Shown: positions 32,201 to 47,200, counted from the stretch's first letter. The stretch: 64,000 bases of DNA from Talpa occidentalis (GCF_014898055.3 NW_023600993.1:19186850-19250849), one strand, 5' to 3'. Translations and numbers: made by a program. Notes: generated by a model from the sequence alone, not told the origin.

Positions 32201-35200
32201 GTTGATAATGTTCAAAAAAGTGATGTAGCTCCCAGGTTTTCATGTCAGTTCTAATATAAGCTGTTCATACAAAGATAAATGATGTGTAAAGGAAACTTAG
32301 AGTCTGTGAGTTCCACAGAAGTGACCCCAAGACAAATACACACTTAGGAGGTGAAGGAAAGGAGTACATAAATGAGACAGTGAAGAAAGGACAGCCAGTA
32401 ATGAGTAAACTCTCATGTCTGTTATCATTCTGGGAGCTTACACCCTGTGAGGAATCTCTGAGAGCCAGCATAGAACACACATCCCAGAGTCAGTGCATCG
32501 AAAGGACAAGAAACTAGGACATTTGTAGCTCACCTTTCCCCAATCACTGGTAAAGAAAGATAGGGCCAGGGAAATGCTAATCTTTTAGCATTGCAAAAAC
32601 AGATAGTCCTCAGATAAAGAAATATAGACATTGGTCTTTTGCACTGAAGTGGTAACAGAGAGTAAGGGCGGGACACCCAATGCTTTGGTTAGAGAGATTC
32701 CTGTAGCCAACCAATTTCTCACCACAGTCCTAGTGTGCTCAGAGTAAGTGGGAACTTTTTTAGAAAGTGTTGTTCTGTTACATCTAATACATGTGTCTAC
32801 AATAGTACTGTCTGCTGTATAATTAAGATCCCAAAGGAATGGTCCATAGTGTTTAAAAACATAGCTGCTACTTTGTACAGCAAGTAAATAAACAAAGCAC
32901 TAAAGGTGACCTTCAAAAATTAATTAATGGACAATCTATGGCATTAGAAAAGCAGCTATGTGACTCACAAAGAAAAAGTCATGAATTAAATCAAATGACC
33001 ATTCATTCCATGTGAGGAGTAAAGCCTAACCCTACACAGGTAACACAATCAGGCTACTAGTAGAAAGACTACAACTATAGGAGAGCGTTACTAGAAAGCT
33101 AACTTTAGATATCAATGCATGGGCATCTCATTTTAAAGTTATACTGCAAAGTTTCAAATAACAGTAAACTTTAACAACTACCTGTTATGTTTTGCTTTTG
33201 TTAATCATTGCAAAAATCATAAATACATACCTTTTTTAGCAGCTGCCGTTTTACTTGGACCTTTATCTGTTTGTTTCAGACCAAATGATGGTGAAAAAAC
33301 AGAAGCAGAATCTTCTTCATTACTGTCAAATTTAGCAGAATCTAAAATTACAAAGCTTTTGTTCAGTAAGAGCTTGTGTGTGGGCCACTTAATACTTTGA
33401 TTCTTTTTACTGATGACTTCTCTTTAGCTAAATAAGTGATCTTAGAATTTCTATTCTGTGATCACATATACAATATACTAACAGCAGAAAATGAAACTAA
33501 CAATGTTTTTCACCAAAAATGTTAACTCCATTGTCACCCCATACATTTCTATATTGTTTAAAATTCTTAATAGTCCCAAATATTATTTAAAATGACATGA
33601 ATATCAGTAATGATGTTCAAATCATAGTAAATATTCATATCTCTGAATCAATTTTAAATTACTGAAGATTAACTTATAACGCACAGAGGCTTACTAACTT
33701 CAGTTTACTTTTATACTTAATCTCATCCTCTATCCCTCCATTTCTCAAATTAACTCTTCTATAAGACTATTTTGTATATATTTAGATATGCTGTCAAAAA
33801 TGCTCATCTGTCTATACATATAGAATATGTACCACAGATATATAAATATATTTGTTCATAAAAATACATGACAGTGAATCAATTAAATCTAACTAGATTG
33901 GCTTACTTCAAAAATTCCAGACAAAAAAAATAAGGAATAAAAATATATGCCAATTAAATTTGTTTCTATGAAGGCTTTAATCTTTCAGCTACTAGGGTAA
34001 TTTAATAAAATATATTTGACAGTTTTTTAAGAAAGCTGTTAAGATTATTAATATGCACATATAAATAAATTTACATTGCCATAATCAAATTTCAGTATTC
34101 CTTCTAAATTTAACTTTTTCCTCTCATTAAAACTATCAAACCCTTTCGCCCCCCACCCCACAGGTTAGCATCTGCCTGTCCACCTAAATGTTTTCATAAT
34201 GCCTATTTTGACTAATCAGTTGGAAGAGAACTAAATAATCCTTGTAATATTGAGGAAAATACAAAAAGGAGGTAAGTTTTCTACTCAAAAAAATCCTGGA
34301 ATTAAATCATGATGTAATTTTTCTCCACCAACACACAGCACTAATACAATTAACCAATGGGGGAAAAAAAACAAGCATACCATCTTCTGACTTCTGAGAG
34401 TATGAAGGAAATGAGAAGAGATTCCCAAAATCTTGACTTTTTTTGTCATGTGAAGATTTTCTATTAAAAAAATTATATACCACAAAGAGGAAATTTATAA
34501 TTTATCAAGACTGAAACCAGATATATAAAGTTATAATCACCTAAGAAAATTTTAGTGCATACATACACAGATGGAAACTGACCAAAGACTTAGTTATTAA
34601 AAATACCACTAAATTAAATTTTATGAAGAAAGTCAGGCAATAATCCTACTATCTTAGACTACAGATGGTAAAATAGTTCATTTAAAAAAATGTGTAAAAA
34701 CAGAGCCTCCCTGGTGGTGCAACAGGTTAAACACTATGAAGCTATCCGCAGCCTCTGCAGTAAGAGTTTGATCCCCCAGCCCGCCAGGGAGCAACCCACA
34801 TGGCACAGCAGACCTCGCCCGCTGCTCCCCTCAGCAGTGTATTTCAGTCAATCTGCCTGTTCTGTCCCCACTCTGTCTCTGGTGAATCTTCTCACCCCGC
34901 ACCTCTGGCCTGAACCCCAGTTCTTGTATGCATAAATAAAACTTAAAAATGTGTAGTGACAGTACTTGGTAACATACATGATGTGAACCAATGTTAATTA
35001 AAAATAAAGTGAACGGTTCAGTAGCTTCGTACATATTGAAAAATTCTGAACTAGTTCACAAACTGCACATCCTACATGTTAATGTTCAAATCTAGGGAAG
35101 AAAATTAAACCTCCCAATTCCAAAGACGTAGTAAGTTTTCTCTGAACCAGGGGTTGTCAAACTGTCCCATAGACCTGCCATCTGTCTGTAAACAAAATTT

Positions 35201-38200
35201 TAGTAGGACACATTCACATACTCTTTAGGGCAGCATTGAGTATAGACAGATATGAGAGAGGCCATATGGACTACAAAGCCTAAAATATTTACTATCAAGT
35301 CCTGTAGGAAAAAAAATGCCAACTTGTGCTCTAATCTATAGTAAGAGTTATATAAACACTTGCAATACTAGCAAGATTCATTCCTTCTAAAGGAGTACCT
35401 CCTCTAGAATAACAATTTCTTATACCTTATGGTTTTCACAGGTGCTCAAACTACCATGTAAGTGAACAAAAGTTGCTTCATTACTTACTCTGGGGTAGTT
35501 TTTGATTTGCCTGGTGAAAATGTATATTCATCTTTGTCTAAGCCATCTGAAGGAACAAATTCATCTTCCCCATCATTTGTTACAGGAGATGCTTTCACTT
35601 TCAATTCCTCTAAATCATTATTGTCATCGTCATCATCAGCATCCTCGTCCTCTTCTTCCGAGAAGTCAAATGTGTACTTAGGCCTTTCGGCTAGGAGAGA
35701 AACAAAAGTGAATATTAAATTCATACCCAGCTTTATTCACATGAAACTACTAATAATGAATTTAAAAATATTCTAGTTATCTCTAAAAATACACAAGGCA
35801 AAAACAGATAAGCATTTAAACACTAAAAGCCAACAACTTTGGTTTCAGTTATTTTAATAATGTTAATATCTGTCTTACACGTCCCAGGAGACTACAAAGT
35901 AATGCTGCATATGTTAGAGAACTAATGAGAATATCAGAATGATGTCTGTCATACACAGGCATATGGCCACTTCAAAAGTAACTAAGATTTCCCATTTCAA
36001 CCATTACAAAAGAAATTTCACAGGTCTTTAGAATGTGCTAAACTTTCTCTTAACTTCTTCCATAAAATTTTCTATCTTCACAATAGTTTAGCTGTGAAAT
36101 AACTAATTTTTCAGATGAGTGAGAAAAATAGGAGATGTAAAGCTTCAATGTATTAACAAAGTAATAATTCATAAAAAGGTAACAACTATGAGGAAAGACA
36201 CTCTAGTATATAATGCAAATAAGTTACTCTAATTTCTAATATATACTATGAAATGAAATTTAAAAATTAGTTTGGTGCTGTGTAATTTCATACTCCATTT
36301 TGGAAAAAATCTAAAAATTAGGTATTTAATACATTTTCATTGTAACTGAATTTACTCATGTCACAACTTTGCCTACAATATACCACCTATACACGTTAGG
36401 AAAAAGAAATTCAGGCCCTTGGTGATTACAGAACCACAAAATTTAAGATCTAATATATAATTTAAAAATTATCTCCCAAAGTAAAATAACCAAGTTCCCA
36501 TGATTCACTTTAAGTAAATTAGAACTTAAGACACTCCTCAATTTTTAATTATTTGATGACCTCAATTTAATGAATGTTTGGAAAGAAACATTCAGCAAAT
36601 TACAATAAATATGTAATAGCAAAATGAGATTCGACTGCCTAACTCAATCACTGCAGTTATCTAAATCATGCTATATACATGGAGTAAGGCTCCTAAAGTA
36701 GAGGGAAATTTGTCCTGATACAAGTGGTAGAAAACAAAGCCCTTTTATTGATCTATCACTATTGGTATATTACCAAGGTATATTTTTCACCAAACATTTA
36801 GACTATGAAGAAAATATAATCAAACTTTTAAAAAATTCTATTAAACAATTTTTTTTGTCTTTAACTGTAACTTTTGAAATACTAATGATTTAGTGCTTCA
36901 GCAACATGGATAATACTAGCATACCAATTATACTAACTTGGTCAAACTATAATATACAACAAACAAAATGTATCACAATACCAGCTGCTCTTCTAAGCAA
37001 AGAATCTCTTGGAATAACCACAGGTTCTGTTTCTTCCAAGTCACTTTCTGACTTGGATTCATCGTCTGACCAAGGATTCCGTTTCTTCACTTTCTTTGTG
37101 CCGGCTTTACCAGATGAGGTAGGTGTTTTTCTCACCCTGGTACCTAAAACAAAAAAAAAGAAAAAAAAAAAAAAAAAGGCAGTCATACAAGCATTGAGAT
37201 ATATCTATCTATATATATACACACACACACATATATATGCACAAGACATAACAAAAATAAGCATAATTAAAACAGCCCAGTAATAACCTGCACAGATTTT
37301 CTCACAAAAATACTTGTAAGAATTCCTTACCAGGCTCCTTTTTCTCTCTTTTGGGTTTGGGACCTTTATTTACAGGAGCTGATGGGATCAACGCCTCTTC
37401 TGTCCCTTCTACTGGTGTCCCACTGAACTCTTCATCAAATTCTACTTTTACTGCTGTAGTATCAACATCCCCCTAAACATTAAAAAAGAAAACCAAACTA
37501 TGAGTAAAAATAAAAGTTAAATTAACAACTTATGTTTTAGAGATACATTTCTAGCCAATAGACTGCTGCTTCATATCAAGTGCTTAAAAAATAATAAAAT
37601 GTGATTCTACTGAGGTTTGAATAGACCACTTTGATCAGATCATGTTTCACTTTATCTGCAGCAAATGCTATTACTTACCGCTCTGACACACTGAGATGAT
37701 GGCTACATAACAGCAACCAAAAAAACCAAGAAGGCAGCTTTCGAATACCAAAGGGATTTTCACACCAACAGTTAAATATACTATAAGATATCTGCAAAGT
37801 TAGTTCCTGGAGCTCAGACAGTTCTATACTAGACAACAAAATCCTGCAGTTTATTGAAGGAAAATAGGTAACACACATCGCGTACCGCTAAGCGTTACAA
37901 GACAAAAATCCCTCTTGCCTCGGACCCTAAGGTGAGAGGCAGAGACGAGATATTACAATAACAAATATAACAGTGGCTGATGGGCAGAAAAGAACAACTC
38001 TGCCTAGGGCAGGGTCAGGGAAGATTCCATAGAAAAGGACCCTTTCTGATCAGGTCTGAAAGAACCATGTATGTATGCCAGGTAAGGAAAAGGAAGGAGG
38101 GAAGAGCATTACAAGCAGAAGACACAGAGACATGAATTACCACCTAAGATTAGGAAATTGCACAAAGCCTGCTAGGATTCAAGAAGAGACAAGACAAAAG

Positions 38201-41200
38201 TGTAGCCAAAAAACAGGAAAGCATGCAGATACTACATAACTATCTCATCAACGGAAAGTCACTGAAAGCTTTTAAACACTTGTGTAATAAACTGCCTTTT
38301 TGGAAATATCACTCTGGTGTTAATAGTGAGAGGAATAAAGTGGAGAAAGGTAGAAGTGAACTAGGAAGACTAGTTAAGAATACTTTTTAAGTTGTTCAGG
38401 GAAAACTTACGGTATTGTAAGACAGTGTCACTGGTGACCAAAGTAAGGGGGTGGATTTTGGAACTGCTTCATAGCAACTAATAGGATTTAATTACTGATT
38501 ACATAACTCCAAGGTTTTTTGACTTATGTTAGTAATGGCTGATAGTGCCAGTAACTGAAATAAAAACAGCAAAGAACAGGTTTTGATATCAGAATAAAGG
38601 TTCAATGTCAGACATGCTGAGTTTGAGGGGCATGCGCTTCAGTACATGAACCTGGCACACCTGAAAACATAACAGCTTAGGGACAGAGACATGAGTCAGC
38701 AGCATGAGTGGATAAAGCTCTAGGTATTGATGAGGTTACCTTAGGAATCTATGTAAGGTGAAAAGAATGCTGAGAACTCAACCTGCCAAGTAGCAACTAT
38801 AAATGAGAGAAGCCATCTCCCCAAGGGGAAAGTAAGTACACAAGTGAATCTGTATGGTGGGGAGCGAGATGATCAGAAAGTAGTACAGACCACAGATTAG
38901 CAAGAGTAGAAGAGGGGGGATCTTACAGGTATCACAATGCTCCTGTGCTTCAAAATATTAGCTCTGTATAGAAAACTCTCCAATCTCTAGCTGTTAGGCT
39001 TATTTCTCAAGCTCTAACAAGACTGTTGGATACATCTCCTTATACATTTCCCTGGGTTCTAAAAACAACCTATGCAGAAAAACTAGCCGTTCTTTCAGAC
39101 CATCATGCCTCCTATTTCCCCAGCTCGGAACAGCTTCTCAACATTCCTTTCTTCTGCTTACTCTGGCCATACTTTTAAATCCCCAGTAGCACTAATCAAT
39201 GTCAAAGACATAGGATGTGCCTGATGAGTTCTTAATTAAGAGTAAAAAACAAATCAATTGTAAGAGATGATAGCTAACTTCAAAAGCCAAACAGTTCTTT
39301 TTCCAATGGAAGACTTCCTTAAATTGGTCATGATATAGAATTACAGTTTATATCTTAAAGTTAAATTTAGAATGTTGCTGAGTAGAGTATTTCTAGCTTT
39401 CACTGTAAAAATGGAATCAAGCAAGCAGCTCTTTACATATACATGGGTCCTTGATGAATATTTCCCTTCTATGGAACAACTGCTTTCATAGAACAAAGGA
39501 TTTCATATTACAAATAAAATCTATTAGAAACAAAATAAAGCATGCTTTAAGCACACAGTAAAATTAAAACACAAATGTATCATCATGCAGGTGGAGTTTC
39601 CCAGTGAGCTAATAAACAAGGTATTTTATACCTTCTTCTTCTTCAGCAACTTTTTGCTGGCATCTGCCTTCATAGCAGAAATTTCAGGAACTATTCTTCT
39701 CCCATATGGTGAGGGCATGGTCTCTTCCAGTTGAAGTTTCTTCATCTTCGGTTTGCCAACTTTACCTTTTATTGCTTTTCCTGCCATTCCAGCCAGAACA
39801 TCTTCTCGTTCTTGTGCTTCCACTTTCTGAAGTATAATTACAAGGGAGGAGGGGAACGAGCAGGTGCGTAATAAACAATATTGTCTAGAAAAGACAATCG
39901 CTCCTACTTAAACTGAAACTAATTTTACTCATGCCATAAAAAAATAAATGATTGCCTTTCAACTGATCAGAGATGAAATAATAAAAAAATTCTAAGTCAG
40001 AAGACATGGGTTTTGATCTCAATTCTAACTAGTTTCTCATTTGTAATATACATGGAATGTATTCATGTACACATTTAATGTAATACAAATACAGGGGGTA
40101 TTAACTAAATGACCTATATGGCCCCTTCCAGTTCTAATATCCTATATTATGAAATCAAGACCCATTATCGTTGGAATCCTAGCAAATCATACACCAAGGC
40201 ATGCCTGTTAAGTATGACACTACTATTTACTACTGTTTTTTGCCAAAGTAAAAAAATATGAGAACTGTTCATAAACAAAACTACAGCATGAAAAATTTAA
40301 AGTGTCACTACAGTTGATTAAATTTATGAGTTCAATGTAATAAGTGGGGATATAATGATGAATAATGCTAAAGAATCTTCCTTTTGCAAAAGCATTCCTT
40401 CAAATAATTAGCAAGCTTTGAAAGAAGGGAAAAATGCCATCTTGAAATCTCTTAAAAGATAAATTAAAAAATCCATGTATAGCTTAAAAGCTGAATAAAA
40501 ATAACCAGCTTTGAAATCAGACCTGCCTGGATTTCAGTCTTAGAACTTCTACTTATTCATTATATAGCCTAACTATGTAGTAGGCATTAAAAAATCATGT
40601 AGACCCCATTTTATGAATGAAACAGGGCTGAGAGAATGAAGTAATTACTCTTAACCATAATAATGTCTCTGTAAATTATTTAACCTCTCTAAGCTTAGGA
40701 TTTTCATTTGTGCAAGAGGTTTAAAACAACCTCTCTTACTTGGGGGTGGGAGGGTCACTGAGGATTACACAGAATGCCATGCTAACACATGATAGTCACT
40801 GAATGGTATCATTAGACATATGATAGAGACATGAAATTTAAATCTTTTTAGATGTTTGAAACAAAAATATGCCCACATGAGGGCCTCCCCGGTGGCACAG
40901 CGGTTAAGCGCTGGGTTGCCAGGCTGCCCACAGCCTCTGCAGCGCGGGTTCGATCCCCGGCTGCTCCCCGGCCACCAGAGGAGGGTCCCGCATGGTACGC
41001 AGACCTCTCCTGCCACCCGCTGCTCCCCTCAGCAGTGTACTTCGGTCCTTCTGCCTGCTCTGCTCCCTGCTCTGGCTCTGGTGAATTCTCTCACCCTCCC
41101 GCACTTCTGACTGTACCCAGTGCTTGTATAAATGAATAAATAAATCTTTAAAAAAAAAAAATGCCCACATGAAATGAGTTGTTCAGATCAACTTCAATCA

Positions 41201-44200
41201 TCAAATAATAATGTTAAGAATTATAAGTGAGGGCCTCCCTGGTGGCACAAGGCGTTAAGACGCAACTTATGAAGCTATTTGCAGCCACTGCAATGCAAGT
41301 TCAATCCTCAGCCAGGGAGCTACCCACATGGCGCAGCAGACCTCTCCTGACTCACCCGCTGCTCCCCTCAGCAGTGTACTTCAGTCGATCTTCCTGTTCT
41401 GCTGTTCTGTTCCCCACTCTGTCTCTGGTGAGTCCTCTCACCCCCCCACACACACTTCTGTCCTGTACCCCAGTTCTTGTATGCATAAATAAATCTTTAA
41501 AAAAAAATTATAAGTGAAAGAGTAATATTCACTGGGAATGAGTACTGACTTTTCAATAGTAATGAAATACACAGGCATAACCAAAAATGGTTTCATGTCT
41601 CACTATATTAATCATCAGTGATAAAACACTAGGATATCATTAATATTAATCAGAAATCAGAAATTTTCCTTTTAATGTATGCTTATTTCATTTTTAATGG
41701 ATTTCATTTTCATTCGTTTCACAAACATTACCAACTCAAATTTATTTTAATGGAACTTAACCTACTTCCAGTTCTTCAACAAATGCTGCTAAATCTTCTT
41801 TCCAAAGATCTGAAGGAGATTTTCTTTTAAGATCATTGACCTCTCGCCCCTATAATAAAAAGTGGTATGATTTAAACATAAAACATTTTTAGTTGTATTT
41901 TAAATTGTATGAAAAGTAAGTATAAGTACTTATTTTTGGAAAAAGAAAAACAAAGATGATAACACTGATATAGTTTCAAATTATTTAACCCACAAAAATT
42001 CATACTTTTGTATCTCTCTGTTTAATCAGCTCGTCAACTTTTTCTTTAGTTAGTGACCACAGAGACATATTTAAAATATAATTAAAATCAGGGCCTGAAG
42101 GAGTTCCTGAATCAGAGGAACTATCATCATGCTGGGTTTGTGTTTCTTCCTCTTCCGCTGCCTGTAAAAAATAATAAACTTTATATTAAAGTCCTGTATA
42201 GTATCAAATTAATGTTGAATTTTCTCGAATACTGAATTTACAATTCCACAAATGCTATACTCCTAATGCTACATCTTTAGGCTGACAGAGTTTTTTTAGA
42301 TTATCTGCTAAATTAGTTACAAAGAAAATTAACTGTTTTGCCCAGACACTACATCACAAAATGAGAAGTCACCGTATCTTAAAATTAATGGAGAAATAAT
42401 ATTTTATCATTGCATCTCGTCATATATTTTTAGTGATGAGTGAATGATTTGAAACCCAAAAAATATCACTATTGAAGAATGTTTTACAGTTTTAATAAAT
42501 AAGCAAAGGCATAGTGACTAAGGATGGATTCTTAAGAAAAATCCTCTAAAGCAAGTATATTAATGTAAACACTGAGAAATAGTTCACTTAAGAGTTGGGA
42601 TAGAGTAAGAATTGTGAGGGCTATCCTAAAATTTCTCATGTCTTTCTTCACTGAAATGATTACAGTTAAAAAATCCCCTTAGCCTGGGGGCAGTGAGGGG
42701 GTTATTAAAAAAAAAAAATCCCCTTAGCCTAATATGAAATTTCACAAGCCAATGAATTAGAGGTTATTATATGTAACAACCCCTTTAAATTTTAAATAAC
42801 AGCCATTAAATAATCTAAATTGTTTAAGGCACTCAGATAACTTAAAATGACTGAATTAGCCATGGCCCGCTATAAAGCAAAGAAATTTTTAATTTCAGGA
42901 AAATAATGTATATAATAAAGTTTAAGTGTACTTTAGAAGAGATAAAAACAAAAATTGCCAAGATGCTTCATTACATAAAATTATAAATTCAGTTAAACAG
43001 CATGAGCCAAATAAGAAATGCTATTGTTGATAGATGATTAACAAGTACCTAGATAAATTCTGAAAAATTAATAAATTCTACAGTTTTTAAAAATTCATGA
43101 AACAATATGTGTTGCTATGGAATACTTAGGTTGTTATATTACTATTTAGGCATTACTAGGATGTCATAAAATGTTGTCTAGACCTGCACTTTAGAAATCT
43201 ATTAGCTCTGTGTTTTGATGACTCACAATTATTAATGGAGGCTCTATGAATATGTGCATCTATCAGTATTAAAATAAGATTGATTAAGTATACTTTCAGA
43301 AATGAAGAAAAATTTAAGTTCCAGTAACAGAATTAGTTTTATGCATGTGAATAAACTCTAATCTTCTAGTCATCTGCTTTGTAATCCTCTCTTCTCCAAC
43401 TCTATACAATGGGACACCCTTGTAAGAGCAGTTTCTTTCATTATCTGAACCCCTAAATTGAATACATGACCAAGATGCTGAGAAAACTTTAATGGTGACA
43501 ATGAAGTTAAAACCAAACTCGAGGTTTTACCAACAAAGTCTACTTCCACCTGAAGGGGATTCTCAAACACTAAGTATCTTATCTTTTTAAAAATATGCAT
43601 TAAATTCATTAGCTTACTAGTTATTTTTTTAAAGTTTTAGCCCACAGTTAATCAAAAGGGCAAGTAGGGTGTAAACCTTAATTTGGGGTTTAAAACATGC
43701 AATAAAACACTGAAAGAAAGGCATTCATCTTAATTCTGTATGTTTCCCCATTTTCCTCAAAAAATGAGTAAGCCTATTAATATGTAATTGCTAAACTATA
43801 CATACTAGTTTTATTCGCTCTAATGTGTCATTCTATTGACTGTTCAAAATTGAAAAAAGTTTAAATCACATAAACAAAAGCAGTATTTCAATGTAGTTTG
43901 ATGAAAAATATGAAAAACATTATGGTTGAGAACTTAAGTGTAGGGAAGTTTGAAGTTTCATTCAAGTATGTCACATGACCATAACTTTTTTTTTAAGATG
44001 TTAACATCAATATCGTATATACACAATAATCTAAATATCAAAAAAATTCCCAATTTTATTCCTCTTGTACATTTGTGTTCTCAATCACAATATTGTGCTG
44101 TCTTTAAATTTTTTTAATCATACTCAAGAACAAGAAACTAATTCTGGAGAAATCTCGAAGTTTCAATATTCCATTCATTGAATATTAGTACTTTATGATC

Positions 44201-47200
44201 TGAAATGGACAATTACTAAAACATCAGACTTTTAATCTGAAGTTCTAGTGTTTAAATCTCCTGCCAGAGATCTAAGCACAGCACAGAGCACATACCTGGT
44301 GCTCAATAAACACTGTAATCATGACCATTTTGTCTGTAGTCTTCCCAAACATAAACTGAAACCAATCAAGTGAATGGTGACTGGACACCACGTGACCATG
44401 GACTAACCAGTGTGAAATGATTTATGTGCTATCAGCATAGTTCCCAGATAGTATACATGCACCTCACAAAAACCACCACCACACTGACACCCTTGAATGG
44501 CAGGCTCAGAAAAAAAGGCCAAGGAGACTGAGCTACCTTCTCACACCTGGAGTCATTTCTCCAGGCCCTGGTTGAGTCACACTGGCAAAGTGCTTTGTGG
44601 TGGGTATGCACTGCAAATTCCTGTACTGTATCTGTTCTGTGGATAAACAGAAGACTTCAGTCTCCAGACAGACAACTCAGCACCTTTAGCAGTACTAAAT
44701 TTAAATTTTAGGGTTTGGGTTTTTGGTTTGTTTTGAAGTTGCTTTTAAAAGCTTCTCTAAATGTCTTGTTCTGCAAATGATTACCTTTTCTTGTGCTTCT
44801 TTCCAGGCTTTCACTGGGTCAGATTCATAACCTCTCTGGACTAACATTTGAATCAAATCTTTCTTTGACCTATTCTCTATGTGAGGGAAAAATAAAGTTA
44901 GGATCAAGAAAAGAGATTCAATTTGTATTTGTTTATATTCTACTGATAAAAAATGTCTTCTATTAATTAAGATTTTTTTTTCCATTTTAACTAACGTTCA
45001 AATTTTTAAAGGTTATCTTACCTATGGTAATTTTCCCTTGTATCTTCTCTAAAATAAAACGGGCTTGATTGTTAAGTTTTGTAGATTCTGCTCCCAGCAT
45101 TCCTACAAGCCACTCCTTACGTAAACCATAGTAACTTAATCGTAAATCAAAGAATTCTTTCAAAATGTCTTGCACAGTTTCATACTTTTTCAGGCATCCC
45201 ATGTGATCAAAGAGCACCTGAGCAAAACACAAAGTTTTTGAAGATTACATAAATTGTATTGGTATTTTTGATTTGTGTATTATTTTAAATGCATAACCAC
45301 AATACATTTAACATGGACACACACCAACCCATAAAGCCATTAAACAGAACCAAAACTATTAGGCACACTTCTGTAAATATTCCCGTAGTGATTCTAAAGA
45401 ACAAATGAAAATATTTAAAATAGAAATAATTTTGAAAGATAAAAATAGGTCCTTAATAAAAGGTTTTTTAATAAAGTAGCTATAAAATCACCTAAGACAA
45501 ACTTTTTTCCAAAGTAGAATTATACTTTCCTCTAAGTTTAAAAATGCTAAATTTAATCAGACAAATGCAAATAAAACCACATTGAGACACTACCTCACAT
45601 TTGTGATGTCCCATATCAAAAAGACCAGAAACAACAAGTATTGGTGAGAGTGTGGTGAAAAAAGAACCGTCTACACTATTAGTAGGAACGTAGCCTATTC
45701 CAGTCTCTATGAAGGTTTATCAAAATATTAAAAATAGATGTACCATATGATCCAGCAATTCCACTCCTATGGGTCTACCTGAAGAATACAAAAACACTAA
45801 TTCAAAGTGATACGAACACTGCTATGTTCATTACAGCACCATATTTCCAACAGCCAAACCACAGAAATAATCTAAGTGCTCAATGACAGATGAATGGATA
45901 AAGAAGACATGGTATATATGCATAATAGATCACAACTCAGTTATAAAAAAAAAATCATCTTCTGTTTAAATTGATGTAACATTGGTTTACAATACTCTTT
46001 ATGATTTAAGGGAATAGATTCACACCTCCTGAGATGTATGTCACTAGACCACATCCACCACTAAAGCACCCACAGTCCTGCACTCCACATGAGTGAGATC
46101 AACCAGTATTTGTCGTCCTCCTTATTTCACTTAGCATAATCCCTCTCCAGTTCCATCCATGTTGTCACAAATGGCAAGAATTAAAAAAAAAAAAAAAATC
46201 TTGTCATTTATGATGTGAATGGACTAACAAGGATTATGCCAAGCAAAGTAAGTCAGAAGTAGCAAGACATCCATCCTAGATGATTTCATTCATGTGTGGA
46301 ATATAGAAAACAAAGAACAGACAAAAACAAAAGAAACCCTTGAAATCTGACTACAGAATTGAGGCCACCAGAAAGAGAGGGTTGGGGGGTGAGAGGAAAA
46401 TGTGTGGGGGTGCCCAGTGAATTTTGGTGGAGCATTACTGGAGTTTTGATGGTTAAGTGTAGTGTGATTACATACATTTATAGAGCTATGAACCCATATC
46501 CCTAAAACATATAAGAGTATTATAAATCAATATTACCTCAATAAACCTATCTTAAAAAAAGTTAAATTTCTCTCTCCCCCAGATGCTCAATGGATGTGCA
46601 TTTGCCTCTTTTTTTAAAAAAAAAAATATTTATGCTATAATTCAAAGTCCTTTACTTCTCTATTATTTTTTCTCCTTTTTCTATCAGCTCTTCTTGGCAA
46701 ATTAAGGTACTTTTTCTCAGCCACTATGTTACTGCTGAATTTTTTCTTTTACTCTTTTAGATCAAAAAGCTAACTCAAAATGGAACAAGGATAAATTATA
46801 CATATTCATTTTTTTACCTTTCCCCCCAATTATTTATAAACACAAATATACAAGTTTAGTAAAATAGTTACGAGGAGAAAAGTACTCCACAATTTAAAGT
46901 GCTAGTAGAGACAAGCAGAAGACACATGAAAACCCTGCAACAATCATTCTTACAACTTTCAGTCAGATGTGTGTATCCTGTATTCTCAAGCCCAAATGCA
47001 CAAATACAGAGTTGAGGTTGAGAGCAGTGAACATTAATAGAGTTTCTCAAGCAAATATACTGAGGAAAAACTCATTCAGACTTGCAGGCACTCCCATCAT
47101 GAACACAATTGCAATTCAATTTATAGCAAATACAAAGGATTAATAGCAAATCTAAGCAATTACCATGGAATTACAAGTAAGAGTAGTTTGAAGTTTAAAA

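Larger units (their letters stand above)
29241..34380 (-). other. TOP2B: TOP2B introns between exons 36 and 32
   Basis: Four introns (29241-29875, 29971-31189, 31313-33230, 33342-34380). AT-rich and unusually free of the SINEs found elsewhere in the window. No gene or structured RNA recognised. Confidence 0.7.
34461..39631 (-). other. TOP2B: TOP2B introns between exons 32 and 28
   Basis: Introns 34461-35488 (SINE and hAT fossil), 35691-36981 (nothing recognised), 37144-37330 (A/T run and short microsatellite) and 37473-39631 (probable old repeat debris near 38270; otherwise nothing). Confidence 0.7.
39827..44784 (-). other. TOP2B: TOP2B introns between exons 28 and 25
   Basis: 39827-41765 carries a MIR-like piece and two adjacent SINEs. 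41850-42005 is short. 42162-44784 is AT-rich with a micro-insertion at 42668-42730 and a MIR-like tail near 44285. Confidence 0.7.

Noticed and set aside
36947..37186. Open frame starting MTAFFFF before TOP2B exon 30
   Set aside because: The start and poly-Phe come from the intronic T tract; the real exon starts at 37143.
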